DNA of 64,000 bases. It comes from Litoditis marina. Taxonomy: Eukaryota; Nematoda; Chromadorea; Rhabditida; Rhabditidae. The position numbers and the translations under genes were made by a program. Positions 11,548 through 22,680 of the stretch are shown here, piece after piece. The stretch is from positions 37,285,279-37,349,278 of the forward strand of contig OZ038434.1 of NCBI GenBank assembly GCA_964036275.1, in the 5' to 3' direction. The notes below the pieces were generated by a model, which saw nothing but the letters and a program-made list of their open reading frames with translations, did not search any database and had not been told where the DNA came from. Each line of letters begins with the position of its first letter. The first letter of the stretch is position 1.

Positions 11548-11625
11548 GTCCCTCGTCCCTCGTCGCTCGTCCCTCGTCGCTCGTCCCTCGTCGCTCGTCG
11601 CGCGTCCCTCGTCCCTCGTCCAATG
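11548..11625 (+). repeat. CGTCCCTCGTCGCT minisatellite
   Basis: About ten imperfect tandem units of seven to eight bases (CGTCCCT, CGTCGCT). The diverged complementary motif GAGGGACGAGGGACGA occurs near 58985 in the other copy of the element. Confidence 0.8.
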
Positions 11626-12420
11626 TCCGCATAGAAAATTATTTTTTTAACTACTGGACCGATTTGGCTGAAATTTGGCACACATGTGTAAACCCCAAAG
11701 TTAGCGCGGCCCCAGAAGTTTGGTGATGTCACGTTATGTCTGACGCTTGGCGCTGGCGCCAGATGGCGCCAAAAGCTGGAAAATATGTGTTCCCATGAAT
11801 AAATTTGTTTGAAATTCCGCACAGATGTCATAAAAGTAGGTTCAACCTGATTTCCAAAACATGGTGCCATTATTATCAAATGGCGCCAAACGCGGGCGCC
11901 TATTGGCGTCAAATGAGGACACCATTAGCGAAGTAGGGTAACGACCGGATTCGTTCACAGATGTCAGAACTATACATTTTGTTAACAGGCGGATCAACAT
12001 TTTATCCACATTTCTTTGACATTTGGCGCCGAGAAGCCCGTTTATCCGCCAATTGGCGCCAAAATTGAAGATATTGTTTCCGAACAAAAAATCATCGGAA
12101 ACTGTGCCAAATGGTTGAAACCGTTCGTTCCAGGTTTTCCACCAATTGGAGTAACATGTATGATTATTGGCGCCAAACGCTGGCGCCCGTTGGCGCCAAA
12201 TAAGTAAAGCGTTGCGTTGTACTGAAATGACTCAGATTTTTTACGTTTTTTAGAGGTCAATTGGCGCCAAAAATAATTTGAAAAACTAGTATCACACCAT
12301 TTGAAAACTCGAAACTTCGCCCACTAATCAGGATGTTTTATAGTCACCAATTTTCGTATTTCATTCTGATTGTTCTGATCAATGAGTGATTGTACTAGTA
12401 CAACTAGCAAAAAGAACACA

Positions 12421-12754
12421 ATTAGTAAAAAGTGGGGGACCAGGAAGTGTGTGAGTTCTGTTCGATTTCACCGTTTTCAGCAAAAAGTGTACAATGCAGG
12501 TAGGGAGTGTGCAACAAAAATAGAACAATAAATAGGTTTGCACAACGGTTCACAAAAAACATTGATAACAAAAATCGTGATTTTAGCGTGAGTGTATAAG
12601 TGGTTTAACGTACGTACGTTGTGAACCGTTGTGCAAACCTATGTATTATTCTATTTTCGTTGCACACTCCCTACCTGTATTGTACACTTTTTGCTGAAAA
12701 CGGTGAAATCGAACAGAACTCACACACTTCCTGGTCCCCCACTTTTTACTAATT
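12421..12754. repeat. Foldback inverted repeat, copy 1
   Basis: Arms 12421-12555 and 12619-12754 are reverse complements with few mismatches, around a 63-bp loop. Outer ends read TTAGTAAAAAGTGGGGG and CCCCCACTTTTTACTAA. It forms one end of the composite element at 11318-12755; the equivalent structure is at 56620-56990. Confidence 0.85.
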
Positions 12755-12859
12755 ATTAGTTCATTTGGTTATTCATGCGAAAACTTCGTTCAAGTTAAGA
12801 ACTCAGTTGTGAGAACAGTTGTTTTGTGATCCAGGTATAACTTTCCAACTTTTTTTCAG

Positions 12860-14168
12860 GTGTTATATTCCACCACATCCATGATCGTTGTTAACATCAT
12901 GAATCATATTCTTCTACATTCCGGTCATATATACTGGTTTTCAATGGTGTAAATGTGTTATGGATCAGTACACTACCACTGATGTACTGACCTCATTGGC
13001 GATATTCTGTATTGTATCTCGAATTCGATGTCATACTCCACTACCAAACTGTTTCTGCTCTCCTTCAGCTGATTCTGTTGGTTCTATTATGTCCGAGGTA
13101 TGTCTAAAACTAGAATTATGGTTGAGTTATCCTGACTTGAAAACACGGTAGAATCCCTAGTTGAGATTGAAAAACGATGAAACTATGCACTGGTTTTCTG
13201 GATTTCAAATTGGCAAGCGCGTTGGTTGGATAATGAAGGAAACTGTTTTTTTGCGAACTATAGAAAATCGTAAAAGACCGTTCGACTGAGATGCTAACTT
13301 TCTTCATCAACTTACTTTTACACGTGTGATGTAGTACATTTGACAGAATCGGAACAAAGTACGTAATATGTAAATAAATAGTTGTGCAATTTCCGTGAGG
13401 CCTGAAATAAACGGCGCGAAATTAACAATTGGCAGTAAAATAAATGTAAAAACTGTTATTTTGTGACCCATTAATAACTATACTTCTTTCAGATGATACA
13501 TTTTACTACATCCATGGTCGTTTTCAACAACATGAATCATATTTCTCTGTATTCCGGTCATATATACTGGTTTTCAACGGTATGAATCTGTTATGGATCA
13601 GCACAATACCACTGACGTACTGAACTCAACTGAGAATATTCTGCTATTCTCTATTTTATCCCGAATTCGATGTCATACTCCACTACCAATCTGTTTCTGC
13701 TCTCCTTCAGCTGGTTCTATTGGTTATATTGTGTCCGAGGTAAATTGTTGATATTCAGAGGCACAACGATGCAGTACAATAATTCCAGCTTTTTCTCATA
13801 AGAGACAGGAAATTTTACAAAGTTAATAGTTAAGAGTAACTTTTTCTTATTAAACTAATTCATTACGCATAACACTTTGTTTCATATTTCCTTCTATTTA
13901 TAGTATAGTCTCCTCCACACATTCTCGCCACTTGACTAACCGTTTCTGGTTTTTGCTCGGGTTGTTTTGGATTTTCTTATTCATTTCTCTATAATTTAAA
14001 TAACGAAATATTAATGTTTCAGTTTCGCTATTCTGGTGTTTCTAGCGATCAACAACGTCATGACGACTGCCATTCCGTTCTATCATCGTCTACTGGTTAT
14101 AATGGGCAAAAAAGTCACTTTTTGAGAGTTATCATGTTTCTGGCTGTCCTCCTGATTGGTTACGGTGA
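12860..14168 (+). pseudogene. Chemoreceptor pseudogene fragments (exon 1 twice, exon 2 once)
   Basis: Plus-strand exon-1 ends lie near 13018-13098 and 13665-13740, the second encoding PEFDVILHYQ and a Leu/Val-rich helix, each followed by GTAT or GTAAAT donors. Exon 2 follows a TTTCAG at 14019: FAILVFLAINNVMTTAIPFY, HRLLVI, then an in-frame TGA caused by a one-base deletion. The frame resumes as RVIMFLAVLLIGYG up to GTGAGT at 14165. No exons 3-6 follow; the block runs into GA repeats. Confidence 0.65.
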
Positions 14169-14169
14169 G

Positions 14170-14191
14170 TCCCGTTGAGAGAGTGAGAGAG

Positions 14192-14253
<62 letters not shown>

Positions 14254-14292
14254 CGAGAGAGAGAGAGAGAGAGCGAGAGTAAGAAAGAGGGA
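14170..14292 (+). repeat. GA-rich microsatellite
   Basis: Imperfect GA and GAAA repeats directly after the pseudo-exon donor. The minus-strand open frames over it encode only Ser-Leu repeats and are artefacts. Confidence 0.9.
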
Positions 14293-14599
14293 AAACACCG
14301 CACTCATTTTGAAGATATAACCCTAGCAAATTCATTCTAGGTTTTTGCACAGTTTGAATTTCTCTTGTTAGCAAATAAAGAGCATGCGTTAACACGGAAG
14401 GATAGTAAGATTTTTCACCATCTCCAAACAATACGTATATTTTCCAGGGCCAACCAACTCTCTTCCAAGCCAGTGACAGCTTCTTCAACACCAACAATCA
14501 TTGATCACAACAATTGTTTGTATTTAACGAATCAAAAAGAAATCAGCCAATAAACTTTCCATGTCTTTGCTTGTAGTTTCTGACCGAATAAAGTTAACG

Positions 14600-14950
14600 A
14601 ATAGATGCACTTGATAAACTTTTCGTAAAGGGTTTATCAATGCCAATGCAATAACTCCTGGTATAGTAGCTGTCAAAATTTATAAGTTTCTGTGTCTGGC
14701 CGGAATCGAACCTGCGGGCAGAATATTCGTAGCTGAGCGCTAACCATTGCGCTATAAGAGCACATACCAGCGGAAAGTGAGATATACAGTACTCCTCCGC
14801 CTTTCCGCTGGCAACGACCATAGCGCGACTGCCCTTTGCCCATTCGCCCCCGCTCGAGGGCCAACCAACCAACTCCAAGCCAGTTACAGCTTCTTTGACC
14901 AACAACAATCATTCATCCAAACAAATGTTTGTAGATAACAAATCAAAAAG
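14600..14950 (-). repeat. tRNA-derived SINE-like repeat
   Basis: Minus-strand A box (reverse complement at 14737-14754) and perfect B box GGTTCGATTCC (14702-14712). The GCCAGCGGAAAG/CTTTCCGCTGG hairpin leader lies at 14770-14815. Duplicate at 61.6-61.95 kb; related plus-strand copy at 5.3-5.7 kb. Confidence 0.65.
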
Positions 14951-15101
14951 AAATCAGCCAATCAACATTTCATGTCTTTGCTCGTGGTTTCGGACCAAAC
15001 AGAGTTAAAGAAACTTTCCGTAAAGGGTTCATCAATGCCAATGCAATGACTCATCTACATCAATAAAAAATTTTACTCGAAAAATCTTAATTTTAGTTGC
15101 T

Positions 15102-16812
15102 AACCATAGGGACCAAACCTACTGATTTTTCCTTTACTTTGATCTCTCCATGGGAGTCCACGAAGCCTTTGAAAAACGATCTACCTACAGTACCGTCGCA
15201 TTTATTTTCGCAAGAGAACAAAAAACGCAATGAACGGGGGGCATAATCATTAAAAGTTGGCCCGGACTACTGAATTTTCCTTCATTTTGATCTCTTCATG
15301 GGAGTCCACGAAGCCTTTGAAAAACGATCTACCTACAGTAACGTCACATTTATTTTCGCAAGAGAGCAAAAAACGCAATGAACAGGGGGCATAATCATTA
15401 GAAGTTGAACTTGACTATTGCATTTTCCTCCATTTTGATCTCTCCGTGAGAGTTCACGGAGCCTTTAAAAAACGATCTACCTACAGTATCGTCGTATTTA
15501 TTTCCACAATAGAGCAAAAAACGCAATTAAGAGGGCATAATCATTAAAAGTGGACCCTGACTACTTTATTTTCATTCATTTTGATCTCTCCGTGGGAGTC
15601 CACGAAACCTTTGAAAACGATCTACCTTCAGTATCGTCGCATTTATTTCCGCAATAGAGCAAAAACGCAATGAAGAGGACATCATCATCAAAAGCTGACC
15701 CTGACTACTGCATTTTCCTCCATTTTTATCTCTCCGTGGGAGTCCACGAAGCCTTTGAAAACGATCTACCTACAGTACCGTCGCATTTATTTTCGCAAGA
15801 GAGCAAAAAAACGCAATGAAGAGGGCATAATCATTAAAAGTTGACATTGACTACTGAATTTTCCTTCATTTAGATCTCTCCGTGGGAGTCCACGGAGCCT
15901 TTAAAAAACGATCTACCTACAGTACCGTCACATTCATTTTTGCAAGAGAGCAAAAAACGCAATGGTGAGGGCATAATCATTAAAAGTGGACCCTGACTAC
16001 TATATTTTCCTTCACTTTGATCTCTCCGTGGGAGTCCACGGACCCTTTAAAAAACGATCTACCTACAGTACCGTCGCATTTATTTTCGCAATAGAGCAAA
16101 AAACACAATGAATAGGGTATAATCATTAGAAGTTGACCCTTACTACTGAATTTTCCTTCATTTAGATCTCTCCGTGGGAGTCCACGGATCCTTTGAAAAA
16201 CGATCTACCTACAGTACCGTCACATTCATTTTTGCAAAAGAGCAAAAAACGCAATGAAGAGGGCATAATCATTAAAAGTGGACCCTGACTACTATATTTT
16301 CCTTCACTTTGATCTCTCCGTGGGAGTCCACGAAGCCTTTGAAAACGATCTACCTACAGTACCGTCGCATTTATTTTCGCAATAGAGCAAAAAACACGAT
16401 GAATAGGGTATAATCATTAAAAGTGGACCCTGACTACTGTATTTTGCTTCATTTAGATCTTTCCGTGGGAGTCCACGGAGCCTTTGAAAAACGATCTACC
16501 TACAGTACCGTCACATTCATTTTCGCAAGAGAGCAAAAAACGCAATGAAGAGGGCATAATCATTACAAGTTGACCCTGACTACTGAGTTTTCCCTCATTT
16601 TGATCTTCCCGTGGGAGTCCACGGATCCTTTGAAAAACGATCTACCTACAGTACCGTCACATTCATTTTCGCAAAAGAGCAAAAAACGCAATGAAGAGGG
16701 CATAATCATTACAAGTTGACCCTGACTACTGAGTTTTCCCTCATTTTGATCTTCCCGTGGGACTCCACGGAGCTTTCGAAAAACGATCTACCTACAGTAC
16801 CGCCGCATTTAT
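15102..16812. repeat. ~147-bp satellite array 1
   Basis: About eleven to twelve tandem units of 145-148 bp, recognised by TTGACCCTGACTACTG, TGGGAGTCCACG and CGATCTACCTACAGTACCGT. Many units contain a perfect small hairpin CCGTGG-GAGT-CCACGG. Read on the minus strand, each unit supplies AATAAA inside GCGAAAATAAATGCG. The last unit abuts the 3' end of gene A (stop at 16877). Confidence 0.9.
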
Positions 16813-16876
16813 TCTCGCATATTATACATGAAACAAAACAACACGATAAGAGTGTCATCCAATCAAATTACAGCAA

Positions 16877-19800
16877 TTAAATGAAGACAATAACTGCAAT
16901 GAGAGCGACCAGGACACAAAAAGGATAACCGAACACACGTTGGTAACGACCGATCGTTCTGACAGTAAGCAGGACCTGGCAGCCAAGGACCAGAGGCCCT
17001 ACACCGAACAAGAGGCATTCGAAACACTTCGGAATTTGGGAAAACTGGAAAGAGGGGAATTGATTTTCTCTAGGCCTTATCTCTCTTTATCTTTCTACAT
17101 ATAGTACAAGCTTTATGTTTCTCTCGAATCAACAGGAGTGGATGGCGTTCAAAGGATGCTGAGATGGAGAGGAAAAACGTCTTCTAGAAAAACAACGGCT
17201 TTCCTTCACGACACCATTTATATTTACTGATAACATAGTACTTCTAACTATAAGTGAGATATTTGGTGAGAGTTTGCGCTTGTTCGCAATAGTAATCAAT
17301 ACAGTGCAACTCACTTGTTTGTGCGAAAAAAACCAAACAAGTACGACAAGTGCGATGATGGACGGAATTGAGGCTTGGACGAAGAAGGACTGGAACAAAA
17401 CAGTTTTCATATCTTGAAATCATCCCCGCCTCTTTTCTGCGAGCTGTAACAAGGGTGCACTCAGGTCAATAAGGACCATCTGAGACAGTCTGCATCTCTC
17501 TGACCTCAATACTCTGTCGCAGAGGCCGCTACAAGTATGGCTTGCGGGTTGACGAAGAGTTGTCTGAGAAACCGTTCAGTCCCATGTCGAAACTGTACCA
17601 ACAGTGTGTCTTGATTTTTTTCCTGCTTTCGTTTTTGACAGAGTGAAATCCTCAGCTTTATTTTAAATAGATGAGCATCGAATGGCAAAACTATCATCTG
17701 TCGATTTCGAAAAGTTAATGAGAAAGTGCAATGCAGCACAACATGATTACCTCATCTTTCACACTATTACTCTATTTACTGCACTGTGTCTTTCCAGCTC
17801 TCTCCAGAGCAATTCTATACGGTGTATGTTGGACAATCTTGTGATTGTAGTTTGAACCCGTGGCGTTTGGAACGAAGTTTGGTGAACAGGGCGTGTACAA
17901 CTTTCAAACTACAAACTACAACTGAGCTGTGGTTATTATCAATACACAGCGATGCGCGCGGCCAACTTATCTACTGAGCCTTCTTAGCGGGCAAATCATG
18001 AACGACCGTTGGCAGTCTTTGTTGGGGAAATGAAGACTATACCTGCAAAAGTGTCTTGTGCATCTGTTTGTTGGCTTCACTGATATTCATTGTAGGCATC
18101 ACTTGTTCGGCTTCCCAAATCACGTAGACTGCGATAATGTATACAATCAGGGGACTGCCCACTGTGACAACTGAAATAGGAAGGACAAAATATAGGAGGT
18201 ACAGTAGGACTGACGGTCATAAGCATATCCATAATTTTAAAAAATAGACGCGTGGTTTAGGGAACCAAATCATAAATTTGATTTAATCTCGAAATATACC
18301 GTGAATCGCGGGGTTTAACTGAAAAGAAATGAGATGAAAATACAAACACTGCAGGATTGGGCAGCATTGACTGTATAGAACTGCCTCTATGATCGCCGCT
18401 CGGCTGGAAACTTCTCACACTGTCACGTTTGACACTCATTGGCGAGAGGAAGAAGTGTGCAACAGCTCAATGCTGTTTAGTTGGTGAGTAAAATCATTGA
18501 AAAAATGAGTCACGGATTTTCACATCACGCATTTGAGTTTCATTGATAACTCAGACTTTTGAGGAAACTTTCTCCGATTAGCAAAGTAGAAACGGGGAAG
18601 AGCAAGAGGATCTACGGGACCGCAGACAATCTCAGATCGTCCCCGTCTCTCTGACCTGCACACTTTCTCGTCGATACCGCTACAAAAGTAGCGATAAATT
18701 CGAAAGAGAATTGTTCGAGAAAAGTTACAGGAGGGATAGGCATAATTAGAAGCAAGCTGATACGGTTTGTGTTGCCGTGTCCGGATGTGTTTGAAGTTTG
18801 ACCTCGTTACTTCTCGATCGATGTTCACGGGTTCAAACTACAACACCGTGACAGTTTCCTACGTAAGCTAATTATGAGCGAAAGAGTTCGAAACCTACCC
18901 ATAACATAGAGCCCGCTCCATGTGGTAGTGTTGTACGCAAAACTTTTGACTTCCTCAGTTGTATTGTTGTTGTCGAGGATTTCTGGTGAAAAATCTTTCC
19001 AGTCCTCGATGCACATCAAACGTATCTGGAATAACCAGAAAATTGTTGTAGTTTACACGCAAGACATGCTATATTGTACGGAAGTCGACCGGAGTCTAAC
19101 AAGAGTACAAACACCGTGGCAGAATGAAACGTATAGGCTTGCGGTGATAGGAACGAACCCTAAAGCTAAAGACTTGAAATGACCGACAACGATGAGACAA
19201 ATCGAGCTATATTTTCATTTCTCTGGAATTTCAACTTCAAAGCTCTGTTTGCAGTATATAATCAGTTTTATATGAGTGCTGTACGGAAATATAGCTGATT
19301 CAACAGAAACGTATTTTATATGTTATTGAACTTGCTCCGATTATTTTATTGGACAGATTGCGGTTTCCCCCCTCTCTCGTTTGGCTCAATGTTCGTGAGC
19401 AATCCTGGAAATGGTTACTGCAAGCTCCAATCCGTTTAAAAAATCTCTTTTCTCCTAGACCTATTTTTCGGAAATATTAATTGGACTTACCATAACCACT
19501 ACTTGGGGCAGCATACCGATTACCAGAAACCATAGTATACTCAGACGAGAGACTTTCACGCCTTTTATAGCCCAGAGACGATGAAAAAACGAAACGGCGA
19601 TGGGCACAACGGTGTTGATGGCTAGGAACACCAATACAGCGAAACTGAAACATAAGAACCAGAGGATTTGATGAAAAGTACTGAAGCTCTAACTCAATAA
19701 AGACCGAACCAAAACGAAAAACAAGAAGGCAAATGAAGGTGAAGTTCCGAAAGAGAGGCTCAGTGTAAGTGTACGTCGTTTCATTTGCATGTAGACTTAT

Positions 19801-21925
19801 TGACATCGTGCCAAGATTTCAAATGAACAGCTGCTAGCTGAGATTTGTAGTTCTTTCGAGAAACTATGAAGTAGTAAAAGTTTGCACTTAATATTTATTT
19901 GTACGCTGCCGAATTTTCTGTGAGAATAACCAAAGCTATACTGTCGCCACCCCATCACCTATATTTGAACACATGCCATGTGTTTTGGAAACATGTCAAT
20001 ACGGCGTTTGTTGCTTCACAATACTGTGTTTACAGTTTCACCCTGTTGCCTTCCGATCAAATTCCGTTTACCGGAACGCATTGTGAGATCAAACCACAAC
20101 GAAAATTCGGTTCCACTCTATATTTCGATTATACGGTCAGTCAACTGCACAGTCACGTGAAATATGATAAACACCGCAGAACTCAGAAAAGTGCAATGAA
20201 AAATGCACGGTTCCTCATTAGAGTGTTATATTTACGTGACTATACGATTTACTTCTAGTTTAATTCGCATTGAATTTCCACGATCAGAAACTAAAAGCCA
20301 ACATTTAACTGGAGTTCATTTTCAGCTGAGCTCAGCTGAATTATCCCCCGAATTCTTAGTGTTTGGCTCAGTTCAACCCTAGGAAAATTCGATGGATGGA
20401 GGGGGGGGGGGGGGGGGAGTTGAAGTTTGCCAGGCATGTTACTGGCCGTTATACCTATACAAACGAGGTTCATTTCCTATCTTCTCTCGATATCTTATAT
20501 ATCATAAATGACACTTCAATTGTTACTTCAAGTGCACTCACCAATATAATTGGAAATTGGAGTTTAAATTGAAGAGCTCAGCCAGCCCATGAAATGACAC
20601 AATGAACAAGTCATCATCGAACAGTGTTCTGGAAGATATGTCTGTAACTTTCCGGAACTGGAAATTTATACTAACTCGAAAAATTCCGAGCTAGGACCGG
20701 CTCGTTCTTATGCGGCCTGAACGAGAAAATTTGTAGCTTAGAACAAGGCAGACTATCTCAGACTGTCTGATCTCTCATTGATCTTAATACTATCTAATAT
20801 TTTTATTTCGCTAATTGTATAATAGAATACGTTCCTGAGAATACGGCTGTCAATGCGTTGTGTCGCGCGCACACTCTGTCTCTCTCACTCTGTGAACGGT
20901 GGAATTTTTAGGCAGGTTTTTAGTGTGAATCATTTCAGAACATTTGTAGACTATAATATACTAATCACCACCCGTATTACCACAAACTACACTAAAACGT
21001 TGCCGAGAGTCAACGAAATGCTCATTAAAGTCTCATCAGAGAAGTCAGATGATCGTCTCTGCTCTAGAAGTCAAGAACCGAGTTGGTTAACAAAGTTCGC
21101 CCACCAAATTGGTCACTAGTTGATATCAAATTGTGGAATCAAGGTTAGGTAAACTGTCTAAACTTGATTTACAGTTTGGGTTTTCAACTTCGGAGTAAAG
21201 TTTGAAATAAAAACATTGCTACGCTTCCCAAACACGTGATACTCGCAGTTTCATACGTGAGCCAGGTAACGCGTGCGAAATCGCGGGCAAATGCGCTCTT
21301 ATAGTCGCCCTTTTCCCCATAAAGACATCAGAGGGTTCAATTGATTGAGCGATGCGGGGCGAGCGGTCGTAGATTATCTGCCAGCAGTTGAGAGAGAGAG
21401 AGAGAGAGAGAGTGATTAGATCAATAATACGCAGACGAACTGGCCGCTCGCCAAACCCCGTCCCATACAAAATCGATGGTACGGTGCCCACAACGGTTTG
21501 AAAAATCCTATACACTACGACAGAATGCGCACATCCAAAAATTTCCAGATTGCACACCGACAGCGAAGTAACGCATGTGATGGCAAACTTTGTCTGAGAT
21601 GAAAAGTGCGCGCATCACATCGTCTTTCCGATGTGTGTTGTCTTCTCTCACTGTGATTCTAGTTTTATCAATCGAACAAATATCTCATGCATCGAGATAA
21701 ACTGCAACCAAATAATTTCATTTGTACAATTTACCTCGGACACAGTAGAACCAACAGAATCAGCTGAAAGACGGCAGGAGTAGCTTGGCAGTACAGTAGA
21801 ATATCGAATCCGGGAAATGCAGGGAATTGTAGGAAGGGGACCAGCAAAAGCAACACAATATTCAGGTATACAGCCACCACCGCGGCGCCACACATGTAGG
21901 CGAAATAGGCTTCGAGAAAAGCCAT
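16877..21925 (-). CDS. Gene A: nematode seven-transmembrane chemoreceptor, six coding exons
   Basis: Coding exons (minus): 21925-21735, 19644-19491, 19025-18899, 18170-18043, 17389-17315, 17044-16877. They total 843 nt, 280 residues plus TAA, with intron phases 2,0,1,0,0 and GT/AG ends throughout. Exon 1 starts MAFLEAYFAYMC and holds TM1-TM2; exon 2 TM3-TM4 (FAVLVFLAINTVVPIAVSFF); exon 3 an extracellular loop with N-T-T sites (DNNNTTEEV, YNTTTW); exon 4 TM5 (VTVGSPLIVYIIAVYV); exon 5 TM6 (SFFVQASIPSII); exon 6 TM7 and a short tail (GVGPLVLGCQVLL...IGRYQR). This is the architecture of the Str/Srh/Sri-type serpentine receptors, G-protein-coupled receptors of sensory cilia. The exact subfamily is not assigned. 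A TTTCAG site 14 nt before ATG suggests trans-splicing. Paralogue: gene B. Confidence 0.75.
19645..21734 (-). other. Intron 1 of gene A with repeats inside
   Basis: This 2.1-kb intron contains a CACGTG MITE at 20149-20258, an 18-base G run at about 20400-20417 and a GA microsatellite at 21388-21412. No exon with coding features was found in it on either strand. Confidence 0.55.
20149..20258 (+). mobile_element. CACGTG MITE copy
   Basis: Copy with both ends (CAGTCACGTGAAA at left, CGTGACTATAC... CTTCTAGT at right), inside intron 1 of gene A. Confidence 0.65.
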
Positions 21926-21945
21926 AGTTCTCAAACTTCCTGAAA
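21926..21945 (-). promoter_or_regulatory. Putative spliced-leader acceptor of gene A
   Basis: TTTCAG (reverse complement at 21940-21945) lies 14 nt before the ATG. Gene B has the same signal at the same distance. Because no signal-peptide or TM exon is needed upstream, trans-splicing of a leader is the simplest explanation; a 5' UTR intron is the alternative. Confidence 0.5.
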
Positions 21946-22189
21946 CACGATTTCTTATTGAAAATAGAATGCACGATCTGAAGAATGGAAACAATATGTT
22001 TCACACTAAAAACAATGAGAACGAGAAATTTTTTTTCCTAAAACTAAAAGACTCTGACAAAACTAAAACATTATGGTGTGAATATACTAAATTACGAGTT
22101 TCACAAAAACAATTATACAGAAAGATCATTATAAAAATGAAACATGAAATTAGGTATAAATACTAGTAATCACGCGTGATATTATTACT

Positions 22190-22303
22190 GCCAATTGAAT
22201 GTCTCGTAAAGTTTGCATTCTAATGAGGAACCGTTCGTTTTGTCATTGCACGTTTCTGAGTTCTGCTGTGTCTATCATTTTTCACGTGACTGTGTAATGG
22301 ACT
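22190..22303 (-). mobile_element. CACGTG MITE copy
   Basis: Reverse-oriented copy ending in TTTTTCACGTGACTGTG; the other terminus is diverged. Confidence 0.6.
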
Positions 22304-22369
22304 AACAGTACAACTACTGTGGATAACACGTTTCACTTCCACCTTACTGTGCTGTTTTACAACAACATA

Positions 22370-22680
22370 ACACATAAATCCTTGTCACCAGCTACACAAC
22401 TGTTAAATTCTTTTTTCCCAGCTCCCCAGAGAAGCGAAAATGCTACATAAGACTTGAAAAAATCATTTATATGTTACACACAAGGGATTATACTTCTTGT
22501 TTTACCAGTTTCCAGTAGAGACAAACTTTTACGGAGACCGAAAATAATTTATGTTTAGTCACACAAAAGTTTTAAATACTTCGTTCCCAGTACCCCAGAA
22601 GAGACAAACTTTTCCAGAAATTTTAATAACGTTCATTTATCACACAAAACTCGAATACTTCTTCTTCCCCTTCCTTCAAA
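22370..22680. repeat. Diverged tandem repeat with CCCCAGA/AGACAAACTTTT units
   Basis: Three imperfect units of roughly 80-120 bp recur at 22425-22500, 22510-22580 and 22590-22670, each containing a CCAG..AGAGACAAACTTTT-like block and an ATTTATNN..TCACAC block. They lie between the MITE and the last plausible exon of the secreted-protein gene and may be part of its 3' region. Confidence 0.4.

Larger units (their letters stand above)
11318..12755 (+). mobile_element. Composite DNA-transposon-like element, copy 1 (GC hairpin end, GGCGCC interior, foldback end)
   Basis: One end is the GC-rich hairpin CGCAGCGC-GAA-GCGCTGCG (about 11322-11343) followed by GTGTGAGTTGTGTTTGGTT. The other end is a 335-bp foldback (12421-12754). 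The subterminal GTGTGAGTTGTGTTTGG phrase recurs near the foldback end of copy 2, so the two ends share a subterminal inverted repeat. The interior (11740-12260) contains many GGCGCC palindromes, and 11548-11625 has a GTCCCTC/GTCGCTC microsatellite. Flanks 11290-11318 and 12756-12790 are contiguous at 59741-59780, an empty site. No transposase frame is seen. Helitron or another class is possible; the class is undetermined. Confidence 0.6.
12780..15100 (+). repeat. Segmental duplicate of 59.78-62.12 kb
   Basis: Near-identical, same orientation, to 59780-62120. In order: two chemoreceptor exon-1 fragments, one exon-2 fragment, a GA microsatellite, a tRNA-derived repeat on the minus strand, then satellite. 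Order and junctions are conserved, so the whole block was duplicated as a unit. Confidence 0.8.

Noticed and set aside
17506..17739. Extra exon between exons 4 and 5 of gene A
   Set aside because: Phase and length comparison with gene B show exon 4 joins directly to the exon starting after TTGTTCCAG (17389); no extra exon is needed.
20400..20417. G-run as a quadruplex regulator
   Set aside because: Uninterrupted mononucleotide run inside an intron; possible quadruplex but more simply a slippage tract with no other evidence.
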